DNA of 36,649 bases from an uncultured Pseudobutyrivibrio sp. Its GTDB lineage: Bacteria > Bacillota > Clostridia > Lachnospirales > Lachnospiraceae. A model generated the notes under the pieces. That model had not been told where the DNA came from. It ran no database searches and was given only the letters and a program-made list of their open reading frames with translations. A program made the position numbers and the translations under genes. This document shows positions 1 to 9,029 of this stretch, in pieces. Where the stretch lies: positions 1-36,649 of the forward strand of contig CACYLQ010000003.1 in the NCBI GenBank assembly GCA_902775195.1, in the 5' to 3' direction. Numbering within the stretch: position 1 is the stretch's first letter; every line of letters starts with the position of its first letter.

Positions 1-321
1 CTGATAGAAAATAATATTTAAAAGTAAATCTAAACTTCCAACTTTAGCACTTGAGACCCTTGTTAATGCCTCAATACCATCAGCAAATCCTCTATCATAG
101 CCTCCATCAGGATCATTCTTATAACAGTTATGAATTGCATCTACTACAGCCCTAAAATAATGCCCTCCTCCTGGACGCATTTCCACCTTGCATGGCCCTA
201 TTCCTGATAGCATTGGTAAGTATGCAACATTACATCCTTTTTCTCCTGACATATACTTTTTATTAATCCTACGAGTCATTCGCTCAGTATATTCTACTAA
301 ATCTTCATATGTTTTAATCAT
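1..321 (-). CDS. Probable immunity protein for the LXG toxin (3' end outside window)
   Basis: The reading frame opens at an ATG (complement of 319-321) and stays open to the window edge, giving at least 107 residues beginning MIKTYEDLVEYTERM. A TAGGAG ribosome binding site sits about 8 bases before the ATG. No signal peptide or membrane segment is visible; the protein looks small, soluble and cytosolic, with a Gly-rich turn (RPGGGHYF) near residue 50. It starts 11 bases after the LXG toxin stop codon, the usual place for the cognate immunity gene in LXG operons, which is the whole basis of the functional call. I do not recognise the family, and the C-terminus is missing. Confidence 0.6.
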   Translation of the reverse strand, partial: MIKTYEDLVEYTERMTRRINKKYMSGEKGCNVAYLPMLSGIGPCKVEMRPGGGHYFRAVVDAIHNCYKNDPDGGYDRGFADGIEALTRVSSAKVGSLDLLLNIIFYQ

Positions 322-332
322 AATATTTTCTC

Positions 333-3005
333 CTATTCTAATTTGGAAATAGTGTAATCAACCCCATCAACTCTACCTAATAGTTCATTTGAAGTTTTCG
401 ATATAGCTTGATTGATTAAATCTGGAAGAGGTTTTTGTGTTATTTCTATCTCTCCACTTAAAAGTTCTCCACCAGATACAAAATAATCCATATATGAACC
501 CCAGTTGTTTACAGATGGCATACTAATATTTGAACCATTAAATGGTACATCTGTTGTAATCATATATGCACCACCTGAATCCCTCATTGAAACACCTGAT
601 AACACTTCGTCTCCAAATCTCTCAAAATCTATTATACTAAATTTACCATCTTTGTATGAGCAAATGTCTGGATAGTTATTTGCAAATTCAGATAGTTTTC
701 TTTCAGGAATTGAAAAGACCCCACCTTGGCCTGAATCTAGACTATATCTTACATCACCAAAATTTCCTCCAAAATGCTCTATATTTGCTCCTCCAGAAGT
801 TCCATCTTGAAATACAACCAATCTAATATTAACAGGATTGTCATGCAGCTCATTTGCAAGCTCTTGGATATTTGTACATTTACATATATTCTCATTATCC
901 GGAAACAACTGCTTTGTATATTCTAAAACTCTATTATCACTGATAAACTCATCTGCCTTTGGAAGATATTCAGAATTAGCTATTCCATCATATGTTTTCA
1001 TTCCAGAATCTCTATTTATCTTCCTAGTTACAATGTCGTCCATTTTATAATTTTTAGTGTCAAAATAGCCTTTATTATACCTATCCTGAAATGTTAACAA
1101 GACTTCTTTACCCTTTTGCTTAGATTCAGCAATAAGCTCATGTGTATCTTTTTCATCTTTTACAACATCCATTAGAATATGTTGCTCTTCATTAGATAAG
1201 TCATTCCAACCAGAGCCCCACTGTTCTTTAGCGACATCATACTGTACATTTTCTTCAAGTTTAGATATGTAGCTTTCAACAACTTTATCTGAGCAATCAG
1301 CTTGTTTACCAGCTCTCCTAAGATTTTCTGTCGCATTCAGATCACAATACTCAGCATAGCTTGCGTTAGGTTTATTATTTAATGCTTCTAATCTGACATT
1401 CTCACCTTGTAACCTAATCAAAGCATCACCATCAATACGCGACATAGCTGTTGCAGTTGCAATCTGGCCATCGGCGAACTTCCAAGCTTCTATATCAACA
1501 TCCTTTAAGCCGGGGAAGTTGTTGTGTGTACCGTTAGCACATTCAGAACTCCAAGCATTATATCTGGCTGCATCTTCGGCAGACATAAAGTCAGTGAAAT
1601 TAATTTCGTTGTCAGGCAATAATGATTCATGGGCAATATCATTAAGACTTGGACCATCTGGCTTAGCTTTCATATTGCCAGCAAAGTTTCCGATAGATTC
1701 GTATGTGCCAGGATCTACCAATGCACCAATAAATATCTCTGATAATGCTTTCTGTGTTTGATTCAAGCCTATATGCTGGTCCATGAAATCTACAGCTACA
1801 CCGGTTGCCTGATCGCCCGCAAAATTAAATACCATTTCCTTTGCCACAGCAACTGAAACTGCCTTGGTAACCTCTATGCCTTTCATTCCCGCATTTAGTG
1901 CTTCCGAATAAGCATTACTACCAGGCATTAATACTGACACTGCAAATAGATTTGCCTGACCCCAGATATCATATATCTGCTGATTACCCATAAATATTGT
2001 GTCACGAATTGGGTTAAATGCATAGGAAGAGAGGTCTCCTTTCATGCCGTAATATACATCATCCACACCTTCCAATGCATTAGATATTCCATATCCATAA
2101 ACACATGTACCTGTAACGCACAATGCCCCAGCGACAAGCGGAGTGGCTGCGCCAGCCGATGCTATAATAGCTAATCCACCTATGACTGCTATACCAACTC
2201 CCTTAATTATTTCAGCTCGGCCTTGATCTATTCGAGCTTGAACAGCTGCATCATAGTCAGCCTGCATTTGGGCAGCAACCTTCTGTAGGTTTTCACCAGC
2301 TGCAACTATATCAGCCTCATGATTCTTTAGGAATTCCTGGCTTACTTGCATGGATTCGTACAGCTGATATGCGTACATATTGTTAGCACAATCGCCACTC
2401 TTATATTCACCTGGCTTTATACTCTCATGATAATAGGTAATAAATGTCTCAAGATTTGCTATAAATTCCTTCAGCGAATCTAAATCTGTAGAGTGTAGAT
2501 TTTCATAATTAACTATAGATTCATCAAGTGTATCTATTTTCTGAATCATCCAATTCAAATCAAAATCCACTGTCTCTTTACTTGGTACAGACAAGCTAAT
2601 AATATCTGAAACACTATTTAATGATGTCTGCATTTCTGTGCTAATTGCTTCATTATCGCTCAAGTATTGTTGTACCTGCTCCTGTACCTGAGCCATTGTC
2701 TCAGCATTAAACTTAGTTGCATAATCACTATCAATATTAAAATAGTTTGACTCATACAGCAATAATTTTGACTGATATTCTACAAGCATGCAAGAAACTG
2801 CGCCTATTAATGGCAGATGTATTTCTGATGCATAGGTCTTTATATTGTCTGCCGCTGTACCTGTAAAAGCTTCCGAATTAATTATGTTATTTAAATCTGT
2901 TGAAACCTTTTCAAGAATATCCTGAATCTCCGATATTCTCGAAACTGCTGTATTGTAAGCTGATAATGTTTCCAAAAAGCTTACTTTGTAATTCTTACCT
3001 TCCAT
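333..3005 (-). CDS. LXG-domain T7SS polymorphic toxin, 890 aa
   Basis: Modular secreted toxin. Residues about 1-230 form an LXG-type helical targeting domain: an early L-x-x-Y, then FTGTAADNIKTYASEIH and long amphipathic helices. A Gly/Ala-rich hydrophobic stretch follows at about 263-310, then a pretoxin segment containing FNPIRDTIFMGN, and a variable C-terminal region of about 250 residues that should hold the toxic activity. That tip includes VFSIPERKLSEF, GGAYMITTDV and SNISMPSVNNWG. I cannot assign its biochemistry; it shows a faint motif-order likeness to the tip of the toxin at 27885-29561. It is preceded by two small helical adaptors (3018-3284 and 3297-3701) and followed by a probable immunity gene, the standard LXG operon. 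Start: ATG after AGGGATAATGAAAA. LXG toxins usually leave through EssC together with such adaptors. Confidence 0.88.
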   Translation of the reverse strand: MEGKNYKVSFLETLSAYNTAVSRISEIQDILEKVSTDLNNIINSEAFTGTAADNIKTYASEIHLPLIGAVSCMLVEYQSKLLLYESNYFNIDSDYATKFNAETMAQVQEQVQQYLSDNEAISTEMQTSLNSVSDIISLSVPSKETVDFDLNWMIQKIDTLDESIVNYENLHSTDLDSLKEFIANLETFITYYHESIKPGEYKSGDCANNMYAYQLYESMQVSQEFLKNHEADIVAAGENLQKVAAQMQADYDAAVQARIDQGRAEIIKGVGIAVIGGLAIIASAGAATPLVAGALCVTGTCVYGYGISNALEGVDDVYYGMKGDLSSYAFNPIRDTIFMGNQQIYDIWGQANLFAVSVLMPGSNAYSEALNAGMKGIEVTKAVSVAVAKEMVFNFAGDQATGVAVDFMDQHIGLNQTQKALSEIFIGALVDPGTYESIGNFAGNMKAKPDGPSLNDIAHESLLPDNEINFTDFMSAEDAARYNAWSSECANGTHNNFPGLKDVDIEAWKFADGQIATATAMSRIDGDALIRLQGENVRLEALNNKPNASYAEYCDLNATENLRRAGKQADCSDKVVESYISKLEENVQYDVAKEQWGSGWNDLSNEEQHILMDVVKDEKDTHELIAESKQKGKEVLLTFQDRYNKGYFDTKNYKMDDIVTRKINRDSGMKTYDGIANSEYLPKADEFISDNRVLEYTKQLFPDNENICKCTNIQELANELHDNPVNIRLVVFQDGTSGGANIEHFGGNFGDVRYSLDSGQGGVFSIPERKLSEFANNYPDICSYKDGKFSIIDFERFGDEVLSGVSMRDSGGAYMITTDVPFNGSNISMPSVNNWGSYMDYFVSGGELLSGEIEITQKPLPDLINQAISKTSNELLGRVDGVDYTISKLE

Positions 3006-3017
3006 TTTTCATTATCC

Positions 3018-3284
3018 CTAAAAATTATTTTGTAAATCTTCATCCATCTCTTCTAATTCTGATACTACAGTTTTCATGCTAGAAACATTTGCTGTGACCA
3101 TCTGCTTATATAAATTAACTGTATTTAACATTGTATCTAACATATCACCATAGTTCTCAAGCATGATATTATTCGAATCTGTAAATTCAAGCTTTTCCGC
3201 TGCATGATTAATACTTTTTACATCTGTGTTGTAAGTGTCTAGTAAGTTTTCAAACCCACTATTAACTTTTAAAGTTTTGCCCAT
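3018..3284 (-). CDS. LapA-like (DUF3130/TIGR04197-type) helical LXG adaptor, 88 aa
   Basis: Short, all-helical soluble protein with no signal peptide, starting MGKTLKVNSGF and ending in an acidic tail (SELEEMDEDLQNNF). Size, helix pattern and position directly before an LXG toxin match the WXG100-like DUF3130/LapA partners that bind LXG helices and are needed for toxin export. It lacks an obvious W-x-G turn, as is common in this group. An AGAGGTG binding site precedes the ATG, and only 12 bases separate it from the toxin gene, so the two are co-translated. Assignment to the exact family is from size and context rather than a diagnostic motif. Confidence 0.65.
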   Translation of the reverse strand: MGKTLKVNSGFENLLDTYNTDVKSINHAAEKLEFTDSNNIMLENYGDMLDTMLNTVNLYKQMVTANVSSMKTVVSELEEMDEDLQNNF

Positions 3285-3296
3285 AACACACCTCTA

Positions 3297-3701
3297 CTAA
3301 TTAACCTTTTTCTCAATCTCGTTCAGAAGCGACTGTATTCTTGAGTTGAGCCATCCTATTGCACCATAATGATCGTTATTTTCTGCTTTAAGAGCAGTGA
3401 TTTTATCGCAGATAGCATCTAATACAGCATCAATATTATCAATATATGTGTCATATGCTGGTGGCACATAATCCTGACTACATTCCACTACTGTATTCTT
3501 ATTAGTGCCGTACCATGTACCATCTGCTGCAAATGCAGTTACAAAATTGTCATTCCAATTAGTCTTTAATTGGTCTGCTTCATCTTTGGCATCCGCAATA
3601 TCCTTTTTTACAACTTCAAGTCTGGATATCTTTGCATTGTTAGCATCAATAGCGCTGTTATGCCCATTGATTTCTGCATATAAATCATCTATCAGTCCCA
3701 T
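3297..3701 (-). CDS. DUF5082-like coiled-coil LXG partner, 134 aa
   Basis: Helical protein starting MGLIDDLYAEINGHNSAID, with an N-terminal coiled coil to about residue 50, a W-containing segment (FAADGTWYGTNKN) in the middle and a C-terminal helix ending EIEKKVN. This antiparallel helix/turn/helix layout is that of the DUF5082 proteins found beside LXG toxins, thought to act as a second targeting partner. It lies between a DUF4176 gene and the LapA-like gene, the common order in these operons. Strong binding site AAGGGGAAAATT before the ATG. No enzymatic motif is visible. Confidence 0.65.
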   Translation of the reverse strand: MGLIDDLYAEINGHNSAIDANNAKISRLEVVKKDIADAKDEADQLKTNWNDNFVTAFAADGTWYGTNKNTVVECSQDYVPPAYDTYIDNIDAVLDAICDKITALKAENNDHYGAIGWLNSRIQSLLNEIEKKVN

Positions 3702-3711
3702 AATTTTCCCC

Positions 3712-4029
3712 TTATTTGCTTAATAATGATACCGAACCTTTTTCAAAGTTCTTTTCCTCTGTCCACTTATCAAGATTGTTAATCATTCGGGCATCATCCT
3801 CGTCACGGTAGCCTTCAAAAATGATTTCAGAAATATCTTCATTATTGAAATATAATAATTTGTCACTAACCAAACCCTGAGGATAGATGCAACCACCATA
3901 CTCAAACAAGTACTGTTTTCCGTTTCTCTGAATAACCATTCCTCTTGAAATAATCATAAGCTTCTGGATTCCACCGTTGAGAATCACCACACTACCAATT
4001 GGTAATCTTCCTGTTATCTTTTCTTCCAT
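3712..4029 (-). CDS. DUF4176-family T7SS accessory protein, 105 aa
   Basis: Small beta-rich protein whose start region RLPIGSVVILNGGIQKLMII carries the DUF4176 signature (a short loop, PIGSVV, then a run of hydrophobic residues). A second conserved segment is YGGCIYPQGL, followed by an acidic I-x-x-I-x-F-E-G-Y end. DUF4176 genes are regular members of LXG/T7SSb operons; their function is unknown. It is a paralogue of the gene at 12076-12354 (shared IGSVI/V, LYPxG, FxGFED-type segments). Binding site GAAGGATAAAAATT precedes the ATG. Likely cytosolic. Confidence 0.75.
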   Translation of the reverse strand: MEEKITGRLPIGSVVILNGGIQKLMIISRGMVIQRNGKQYLFEYGGCIYPQGLVSDKLLYFNNEDISEIIFEGYRDEDDARMINNLDKWTEEKNFEKGSVSLLSK

Positions 4030-4044
4030 AATTTTTATCCTTCT

Positions 4045-4206
4045 TTATTTCTTTTGCTCGATATTATTTTTCTTTAGATACTCCGTATATGCGTTACTAT
4101 CATCCCTATCAATTCCGTATCTGTTACTTGGGAAAAATACGGCTCTTAATATGGATAATACAGCTATAACAACTAACAATATAATAGTAGCTTTTTTACT
4201 CATCAT
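4045..4206 (-). CDS. Small single-pass membrane protein, about 53 aa
   Basis: A 162-base frame, MMSKKATIILLVVIAVLSI onward, encodes one hydrophobic helix (residues about 6-20) followed by a charged cytosolic-looking or extracellular tail ending NNIEQKK. AAAGGAGAGAA is placed for either of two tandem ATGs (4206 or 4203). It begins 9 bases after the EssC stop and ends 15 bases before the DUF4176 gene, so it fills an otherwise empty operon gap. It is too small for EssA or EsaA, and I recognise no family. A T7SS membrane micro-subunit is possible but unproven. Confidence 0.6.
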   Translation of the reverse strand: MMSKKATIILLVVIAVLSILRAVFFPSNRYGIDRDDSNAYTEYLKKNNIEQKK

Positions 4207-4215
4207 TTCTCTCCT

Positions 4216-7200
4216 TTACTTTTCTTCCCACAATGGTGTCTTCAACTTAACAACCATGTTGTCCTTCATGTAATATCCGTCGCCCAGCTCTACCTTCTTC
4301 TTGAATGCGCGAGCTACAGTTAGAGGTATTTCAACTGGCTTCATCAGTGCCAGGTCGTCAAAGAACATAAAATGCTTCTGTTCCTTAATCTTCTTTAAGA
4401 TTTCAGGAGCATTGAATGGAATCTGCTCATTTTCGATTCCACCAATGATGATGCCAACATGCATGTTCTTGTATTTACCAATAATGTTTTTGTAAGCATT
4501 CATAACTGTTGTGTTAGAAGAAATGCTTGCAACAATGTCAGGCTGCTGAATGATGATAAGGATTAGCTTGCCATCAGATACCGCGTTAACATTACCGCTT
4601 GCTAATGCTTCATATCTTGCTGCAAGAGCCTGCTCTGTGCTTGTAATCACTTCAATAGCAGCATCTTCTGTCATTGAATAGCTTGCAACATTAGGCATAT
4701 CCTTCAATGATGCAAGGCCTCTGTCGATGCCATCGATGATGTGAACCTCTGTCATTTCTGGATACATCTTGTTCAACATACCAACAATGTACTTGATGAT
4801 ATTGTGGCGGCCACGGCCTTCTCTACCAGAAATAGCCATTGCACCCATTGTTCCGATATCTAACATGAATGGCTCTACAGTTGCATAGTTAAGACCTACT
4901 ACAACCTCGAACTTCTTACGTGTAAATCTGTTCAGGTTAGCTTCTACCATGCTAGATGTAAGGACTGCAGGGATTTCTGGAATCTCTCTAGCCTTAAGAC
5001 CTGCATATGTTTCGTTTGTAGATGCAATAAATGTCTTGATAGCCTCTACTCGCTCAATTTCCTTTTCGCCTTCAAACGCAAGATATGTCTGGCAATCTAA
5101 ATGCTTCTTGTCGATTTCTACAAGAGCACGACCACTAATATCTTCTATACGCTCTCTGCAATGCTCGAATAGTGCGCTATATTCATTTGAATCGTTGCAG
5201 AATAATGCAATTCTACAAGAGAAATTACTAAGGTACTTGTAACCCATACCTGCTGTCTGTGCATTTGCGAGCACAACATTAACACCTACTGTGATACCCT
5301 CTCTACAAAGTGTTAGTAGGTCGTCATTTTCTGTGAAATACATTTCCTTCAAAGCAGTATAGTTATCTACCAAAAGTACTATCTGTGGAAGGTCTGTCTT
5401 TCCAGCCTCACGATATGCAGCAAAGGAACTTACACCTACTGAAAGTAGCTTTTCCTTTCGCATTTCTATTTCTGTATATAAAAGCTTAAATAGATTCTTT
5501 AGCTTTTCATCTTCAGATGATGTGACTACACCACCCACATGGTTCAAGCCTTCAAAATTCTTTAGAACCATAGAAGCAAAATCTAATGCATAAATATTTA
5601 CTTCCTGTGGTGAATATTTAGTGGCAATGCTTCTTACAATAGCCTGAAGAAGGTTAGTCTTTCCAGACTGAGACGAACCAATAATCATTACATTTTCTTT
5701 TGTAAGATTGATAGAGTGCTTGCCCTGGAACTGGCTGTCTGGGTCATCATAGATACCAATATCTGCAATAATATCTGTTCCATTTGTTGCAAGCTCTTCT
5801 CTCGCAGGGAAGTCTATAACCTTTGCCAATGGTGGTAAACAAATCTCCTGAAGCTTTTCGATGTGATGCTCCTTGCAGTATTCATTGACACGCTCAACAA
5901 TAGCTTCCAGCTGATTCTGCTCGCCCTTAGACTTTTCAGCTTTTTGCTTGTAAAGGACAGTTCTTCTTCCTGATAAATCTACACCATTAATCTCAAACTT
6001 TCTGCTGTTTTCTGTACTACTGACAACAGCTGGAGCGCCACTGTATGCAGACTGGAACAATTCGAAGATTTCGTTGTTACCAACCTGAAGATAAGCTCTA
6101 CCTGGCTCTCTAATTTCAGCAGCAAGAGGTGACTTTAATACCTCGTTACTATCTGATTTATCCTGCACCTTCAAACAAAGCTTGAACTTTGAGTTAGACC
6201 AAATCTGGTCGTTAACTACACCGGCTGGCTTCTGTGTTGCAAGAATAAGGTGCACCCCTAAGCTTCGTCCGATACGGGCAGCAGAAATAAGCTCCTTCAT
6301 GAACTCAGGCTGCTCGCTCTTTAACTCCGCAAACTCATCTACGATAAGAATCAAATGTGGTAGTGGAGTCTCAACCTTGCCCTGCTTGAACAAGCTGATA
6401 TAATCATCAATCTTATTAACTTTGGCTTCTCTAAATAATCCCTGACGACGTAACAGCTCGGCCTTGATAGAACGAAGTGATCTATCAATCTGTTTTCCGT
6501 CGATGTTTGTAATAGTTCCTGTTAGATGTGGAAGGTTTGCAAACTGGTCGGCCATTCCACCACCCTTAAAGTCGATGATAACGAATCCAACTTCGTATGG
6601 ATGGAAAAGTGTAGCCATAGACAGGATGTAAGACTGGATAATCTCTGATTTACCAGAACCTGTTGTACCGGCAACAAGACCGTGTGGTCCATGGAATTTT
6701 TCATGTAAATCCAGGTAAACTACTTCTCCACCGCTCTTTACACCAAGTGGTGCTGCCATACTCTTGTAGATTTGAGAGCTTCCCCATCTTTCTTCAAGGT
6801 CAAGGTCATAGGCATTCATTATTCCAAGGAGCTGATAGAGAGAAATGTTCTTTGTCAATGTTCCCTCTAGGCTCATTTCATCTATATAAACGCAGCCCAA
6901 TCTAAGTGCAAGCTGCTGCACATCTTCTCTGCTTGTGTGTGGATATTCAAAGGTCTGTATATTCTTTCCATCCTCAGCATCCTGAATGTAGCCTCTGTAA
7001 GCATCGCTCTGTAAGAATACAAGCTGTGAGCAGTACATATTTAAAAGCTCCTGCTGCTCTTCCCAGAACAAGAATACAAATCCAAGCTTTGATGCTCTAT
7101 CCACGTAATCCATAACTGGGTGCTTACGGATACGCTCTGAACGATATACAAATACAACGTATGTAGGAAGCTTGGCTACCACATCTTCTTTAAGCTGCTC

Positions 7201-8757
7201 TCTTGCATTTAATTCGTTATATAAGAATTCAAGAGCTCTCTTGGCACTTTCATCATCGTACATGAAATATCTCATGCCACCGTTGTTGGATGACATATTT
7301 TTGAACCATCTAGCCCATGCAAAATCAAGAACATCATTCTCGCCAATAACCAAGAACATCTTTACTTCTTTGTAGAAATATTCTCCGGCAATTGTTACCA
7401 TCATGTTCTTCATAAGCTGATATAATTTTGGACGCTCAGCAACAAAGCCTACAGCATTTGCTTCCTTTAAATGAAGCACTACAGGCATTCCATCAATATA
7501 CTGATATTTATCATGAATCTTCTCAGGAATATCCATCATTTCATCCTCGATATCGATGTATTCCTGCTTCTTATAATCAACCTGCTCTTTTGATTCTACT
7601 AAACCAGTTCCAATCCAAACATCCAGGAAATCCTCCTCTTCCTTTGTGTGAGAAAATAGATTTCCATCAAACTGCTTAATAGAATTCATTGTATCTTCTA
7701 CTGAACGATTCATCTTGAGCATGATAGTCTTTTCGTCATTTCTAGCTGTGACTATTTCATCCTCTTTTCTAGCAATGTAATCGTCGTAGTAAGCTATCCT
7801 GTCTTCTTCCTTTTTCTTATGCTTTTTCTTGTCCTGGAAGTAATTAATTACAGCAAGGACACCACTAATCATACCGGTTGCAGCAAACATGATTACGTAA
7901 GAAAGATTGCTTCCCATCATAAGGCCACGAACACCGACCATAACGCAAAGCATCATAACTGTTGGAAGTAAAACCATAAACAGATTCTTCTGATCATCGT
8001 TCTGTTTTGCCTTTGGTGGCAATACCTCAATGCTTTCCTCCGGTACCTTGTAATGCTGACGTACACTTCTGGAATAGCTTGGGTAATTAAAATGTATATT
8101 ATTAGCTTCTATCAGCTGATTTGGGAGTTTTGTATCAATTCCGATTGAATCTGAAGTATAAAGATTATCATTTTCCAAATAAAAAACATGACCATATAAG
8201 CCTAAGAAATCCTTAGACTTAAACTTTTCAGTACTATCCTTATGTAACAAACCATTAACTGTAACACCATACTCCAGATTACTGGTATCGATGGAAAAAC
8301 CATCTGCTGATTTATTAAGTACAACAGAACCTGACTTCAATTCTCTATCAAAAAATCTGATGTCACAATTTCTATCACCACCAATTGATAAAGTGTTCTT
8401 ACCTGCGATATTTATCACCAGGTTATAGTTATCCTGTACTGTATCAAAAAATGCATCATATTCGATATTAAATAATTCGCTGCCGGTCTCGCCATTTGTT
8501 ACCTTAAGTACATTACCAATTGTAAGGCTGGAGTTCTGCGAATCCTGCTTGCCATTAAAGCAAACTGGGCTTTCTGCAATTGCTTCCAATTCACCATTAT
8601 TATTCTTTAATGCAATGGTGAACTCCTGCTCAAAATCTTCCTTAAGTAACTGCACCTGACAGTTCTTTCCTGTTCCTATTAGCAAACCCTTAAAGTCATC
8701 TTCTACAACAACTTCCTTATATAATTCGCTACTAAATACTGTAATCTTATACTTCAT
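4216..8757 (-). CDS. essC: EssC-type FtsK/SpoIIIE ATPase, T7SSb motor, 1513 aa
   Basis: Central membrane ATPase that drives export of WXG100 and LXG substrates. In order: two N-terminal FHA-like domains (residues about 1-90 and 95-205, e.g. LSIGGDRNCDIRF); two membrane helices near 255-310 (LFMVLLPTVMMLCVMVGV and YVIMFAATGMISGVLAVINYF); then three ATPase modules. The first has a perfect Walker A, GTTGSGKSE (about 695), and Walker B LILIVDEFAELK. The second has SSQSGKTN (about 1030) with LLVDNYTAL. The third is degenerate (SGREGRGRHN, about 1307; no GK[ST]), as in other EssC proteins. Length of about 1500 is normal for T7SSb. It lies 11 bases downstream of the YukD-like gene. The first FHA-like domain looks degenerate, so phosphopeptide binding is uncertain. 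Confidence 0.97.
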   Translation of the reverse strand: MKYKITVFSSELYKEVVVEDDFKGLLIGTGKNCQVQLLKEDFEQEFTIALKNNNGELEAIAESPVCFNGKQDSQNSSLTIGNVLKVTNGETGSELFNIEYDAFFDTVQDNYNLVINIAGKNTLSIGGDRNCDIRFFDRELKSGSVVLNKSADGFSIDTSNLEYGVTVNGLLHKDSTEKFKSKDFLGLYGHVFYLENDNLYTSDSIGIDTKLPNQLIEANNIHFNYPSYSRSVRQHYKVPEESIEVLPPKAKQNDDQKNLFMVLLPTVMMLCVMVGVRGLMMGSNLSYVIMFAATGMISGVLAVINYFQDKKKHKKKEEDRIAYYDDYIARKEDEIVTARNDEKTIMLKMNRSVEDTMNSIKQFDGNLFSHTKEEEDFLDVWIGTGLVESKEQVDYKKQEYIDIEDEMMDIPEKIHDKYQYIDGMPVVLHLKEANAVGFVAERPKLYQLMKNMMVTIAGEYFYKEVKMFLVIGENDVLDFAWARWFKNMSSNNGGMRYFMYDDESAKRALEFLYNELNAREQLKEDVVAKLPTYVVFVYRSERIRKHPVMDYVDRASKLGFVFLFWEEQQELLNMYCSQLVFLQSDAYRGYIQDAEDGKNIQTFEYPHTSREDVQQLALRLGCVYIDEMSLEGTLTKNISLYQLLGIMNAYDLDLEERWGSSQIYKSMAAPLGVKSGGEVVYLDLHEKFHGPHGLVAGTTGSGKSEIIQSYILSMATLFHPYEVGFVIIDFKGGGMADQFANLPHLTGTITNIDGKQIDRSLRSIKAELLRRQGLFREAKVNKIDDYISLFKQGKVETPLPHLILIVDEFAELKSEQPEFMKELISAARIGRSLGVHLILATQKPAGVVNDQIWSNSKFKLCLKVQDKSDSNEVLKSPLAAEIREPGRAYLQVGNNEIFELFQSAYSGAPAVVSSTENSRKFEINGVDLSGRRTVLYKQKAEKSKGEQNQLEAIVERVNEYCKEHHIEKLQEICLPPLAKVIDFPAREELATNGTDIIADIGIYDDPDSQFQGKHSINLTKENVMIIGSSQSGKTNLLQAIVRSIATKYSPQEVNIYALDFASMVLKNFEGLNHVGGVVTSSEDEKLKNLFKLLYTEIEMRKEKLLSVGVSSFAAYREAGKTDLPQIVLLVDNYTALKEMYFTENDDLLTLCREGITVGVNVVLANAQTAGMGYKYLSNFSCRIALFCNDSNEYSALFEHCRERIEDISGRALVEIDKKHLDCQTYLAFEGEKEIERVEAIKTFIASTNETYAGLKAREIPEIPAVLTSSMVEANLNRFTRKKFEVVVGLNYATVEPFMLDIGTMGAMAISGREGRGRHNIIKYIVGMLNKMYPEMTEVHIIDGIDRGLASLKDMPNVASYSMTEDAAIEVITSTEQALAARYEALASGNVNAVSDGKLILIIIQQPDIVASISSNTTVMNAYKNIIGKYKNMHVGIIIGGIENEQIPFNAPEILKKIKEQKHFMFFDDLALMKPVEIPLTVARAFKKKVELGDGYYMKDNMVVKLKTPLWEEK

Positions 8758-8768
8758 ACTCTAACACC

Positions 8769-9020
8769 TTATTTTTCAAAATAAACAACAGACCCATTTC
8801 TTAAGCCTAAGCTCTCTAGGCTTGCTTCACCACGAATTAAAGCAATAGGATTTTCTGCTCGCATATAACACTGAGTTGGATCATCCATATCTATAGGAAG
8901 CTTAAAACCTTTTTTTAGTCCATAGATTAATTCATTCGCTGTAATATCTAGAGGAACTTCTATATCAAATTCTTGATTTTCTTTTACATTATTAAATCTT
9001 ATGATTATCTTTGTATCCAT
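8769..9020 (-). CDS. esaB: YukD/EsaB-like ubiquitin-fold protein, 83 aa
   Basis: Short protein beginning MDTKIIIRFNNVKEN with the beta-grasp pattern of YukD: a strand, a charged turn, then IEVPLDITANELIYGLKKGF (helix) and a final LGLRNGSVVYFEK strand. YukD/EsaB is a conserved cytosolic T7SSb component required for, or modulating, secretion and not used for conjugation. Immediately upstream of essC, as in many Firmicutes. The upstream motif TATAGGAGGTCAGCATGGATA is nearly the same as those before the DUF4176 gene at 12354 and its stub at 10775, suggesting that this ribosome-binding region served as a recombination point. Confidence 0.88.
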   Translation of the reverse strand: MDTKIIIRFNNVKENQEFDIEVPLDITANELIYGLKKGFKLPIDMDDPTQCYMRAENPIALIRGEASLESLGLRNGSVVYFEK

Positions 9021-9029
9021 GCTGACCTC

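Noticed and set aside
838..1050. Plus-strand open frames inside the LXG toxin gene (also at 1519-1761)
   Set aside because: They are opposite-strand shadows of a well-supported gene with no binding site or family likeness.
6522..7679. Several plus- and minus-strand frames of 60-83 codons inside essC
   Set aside because: The EssC frame here contains conserved Walker motifs, so the others are alternative-frame readings.
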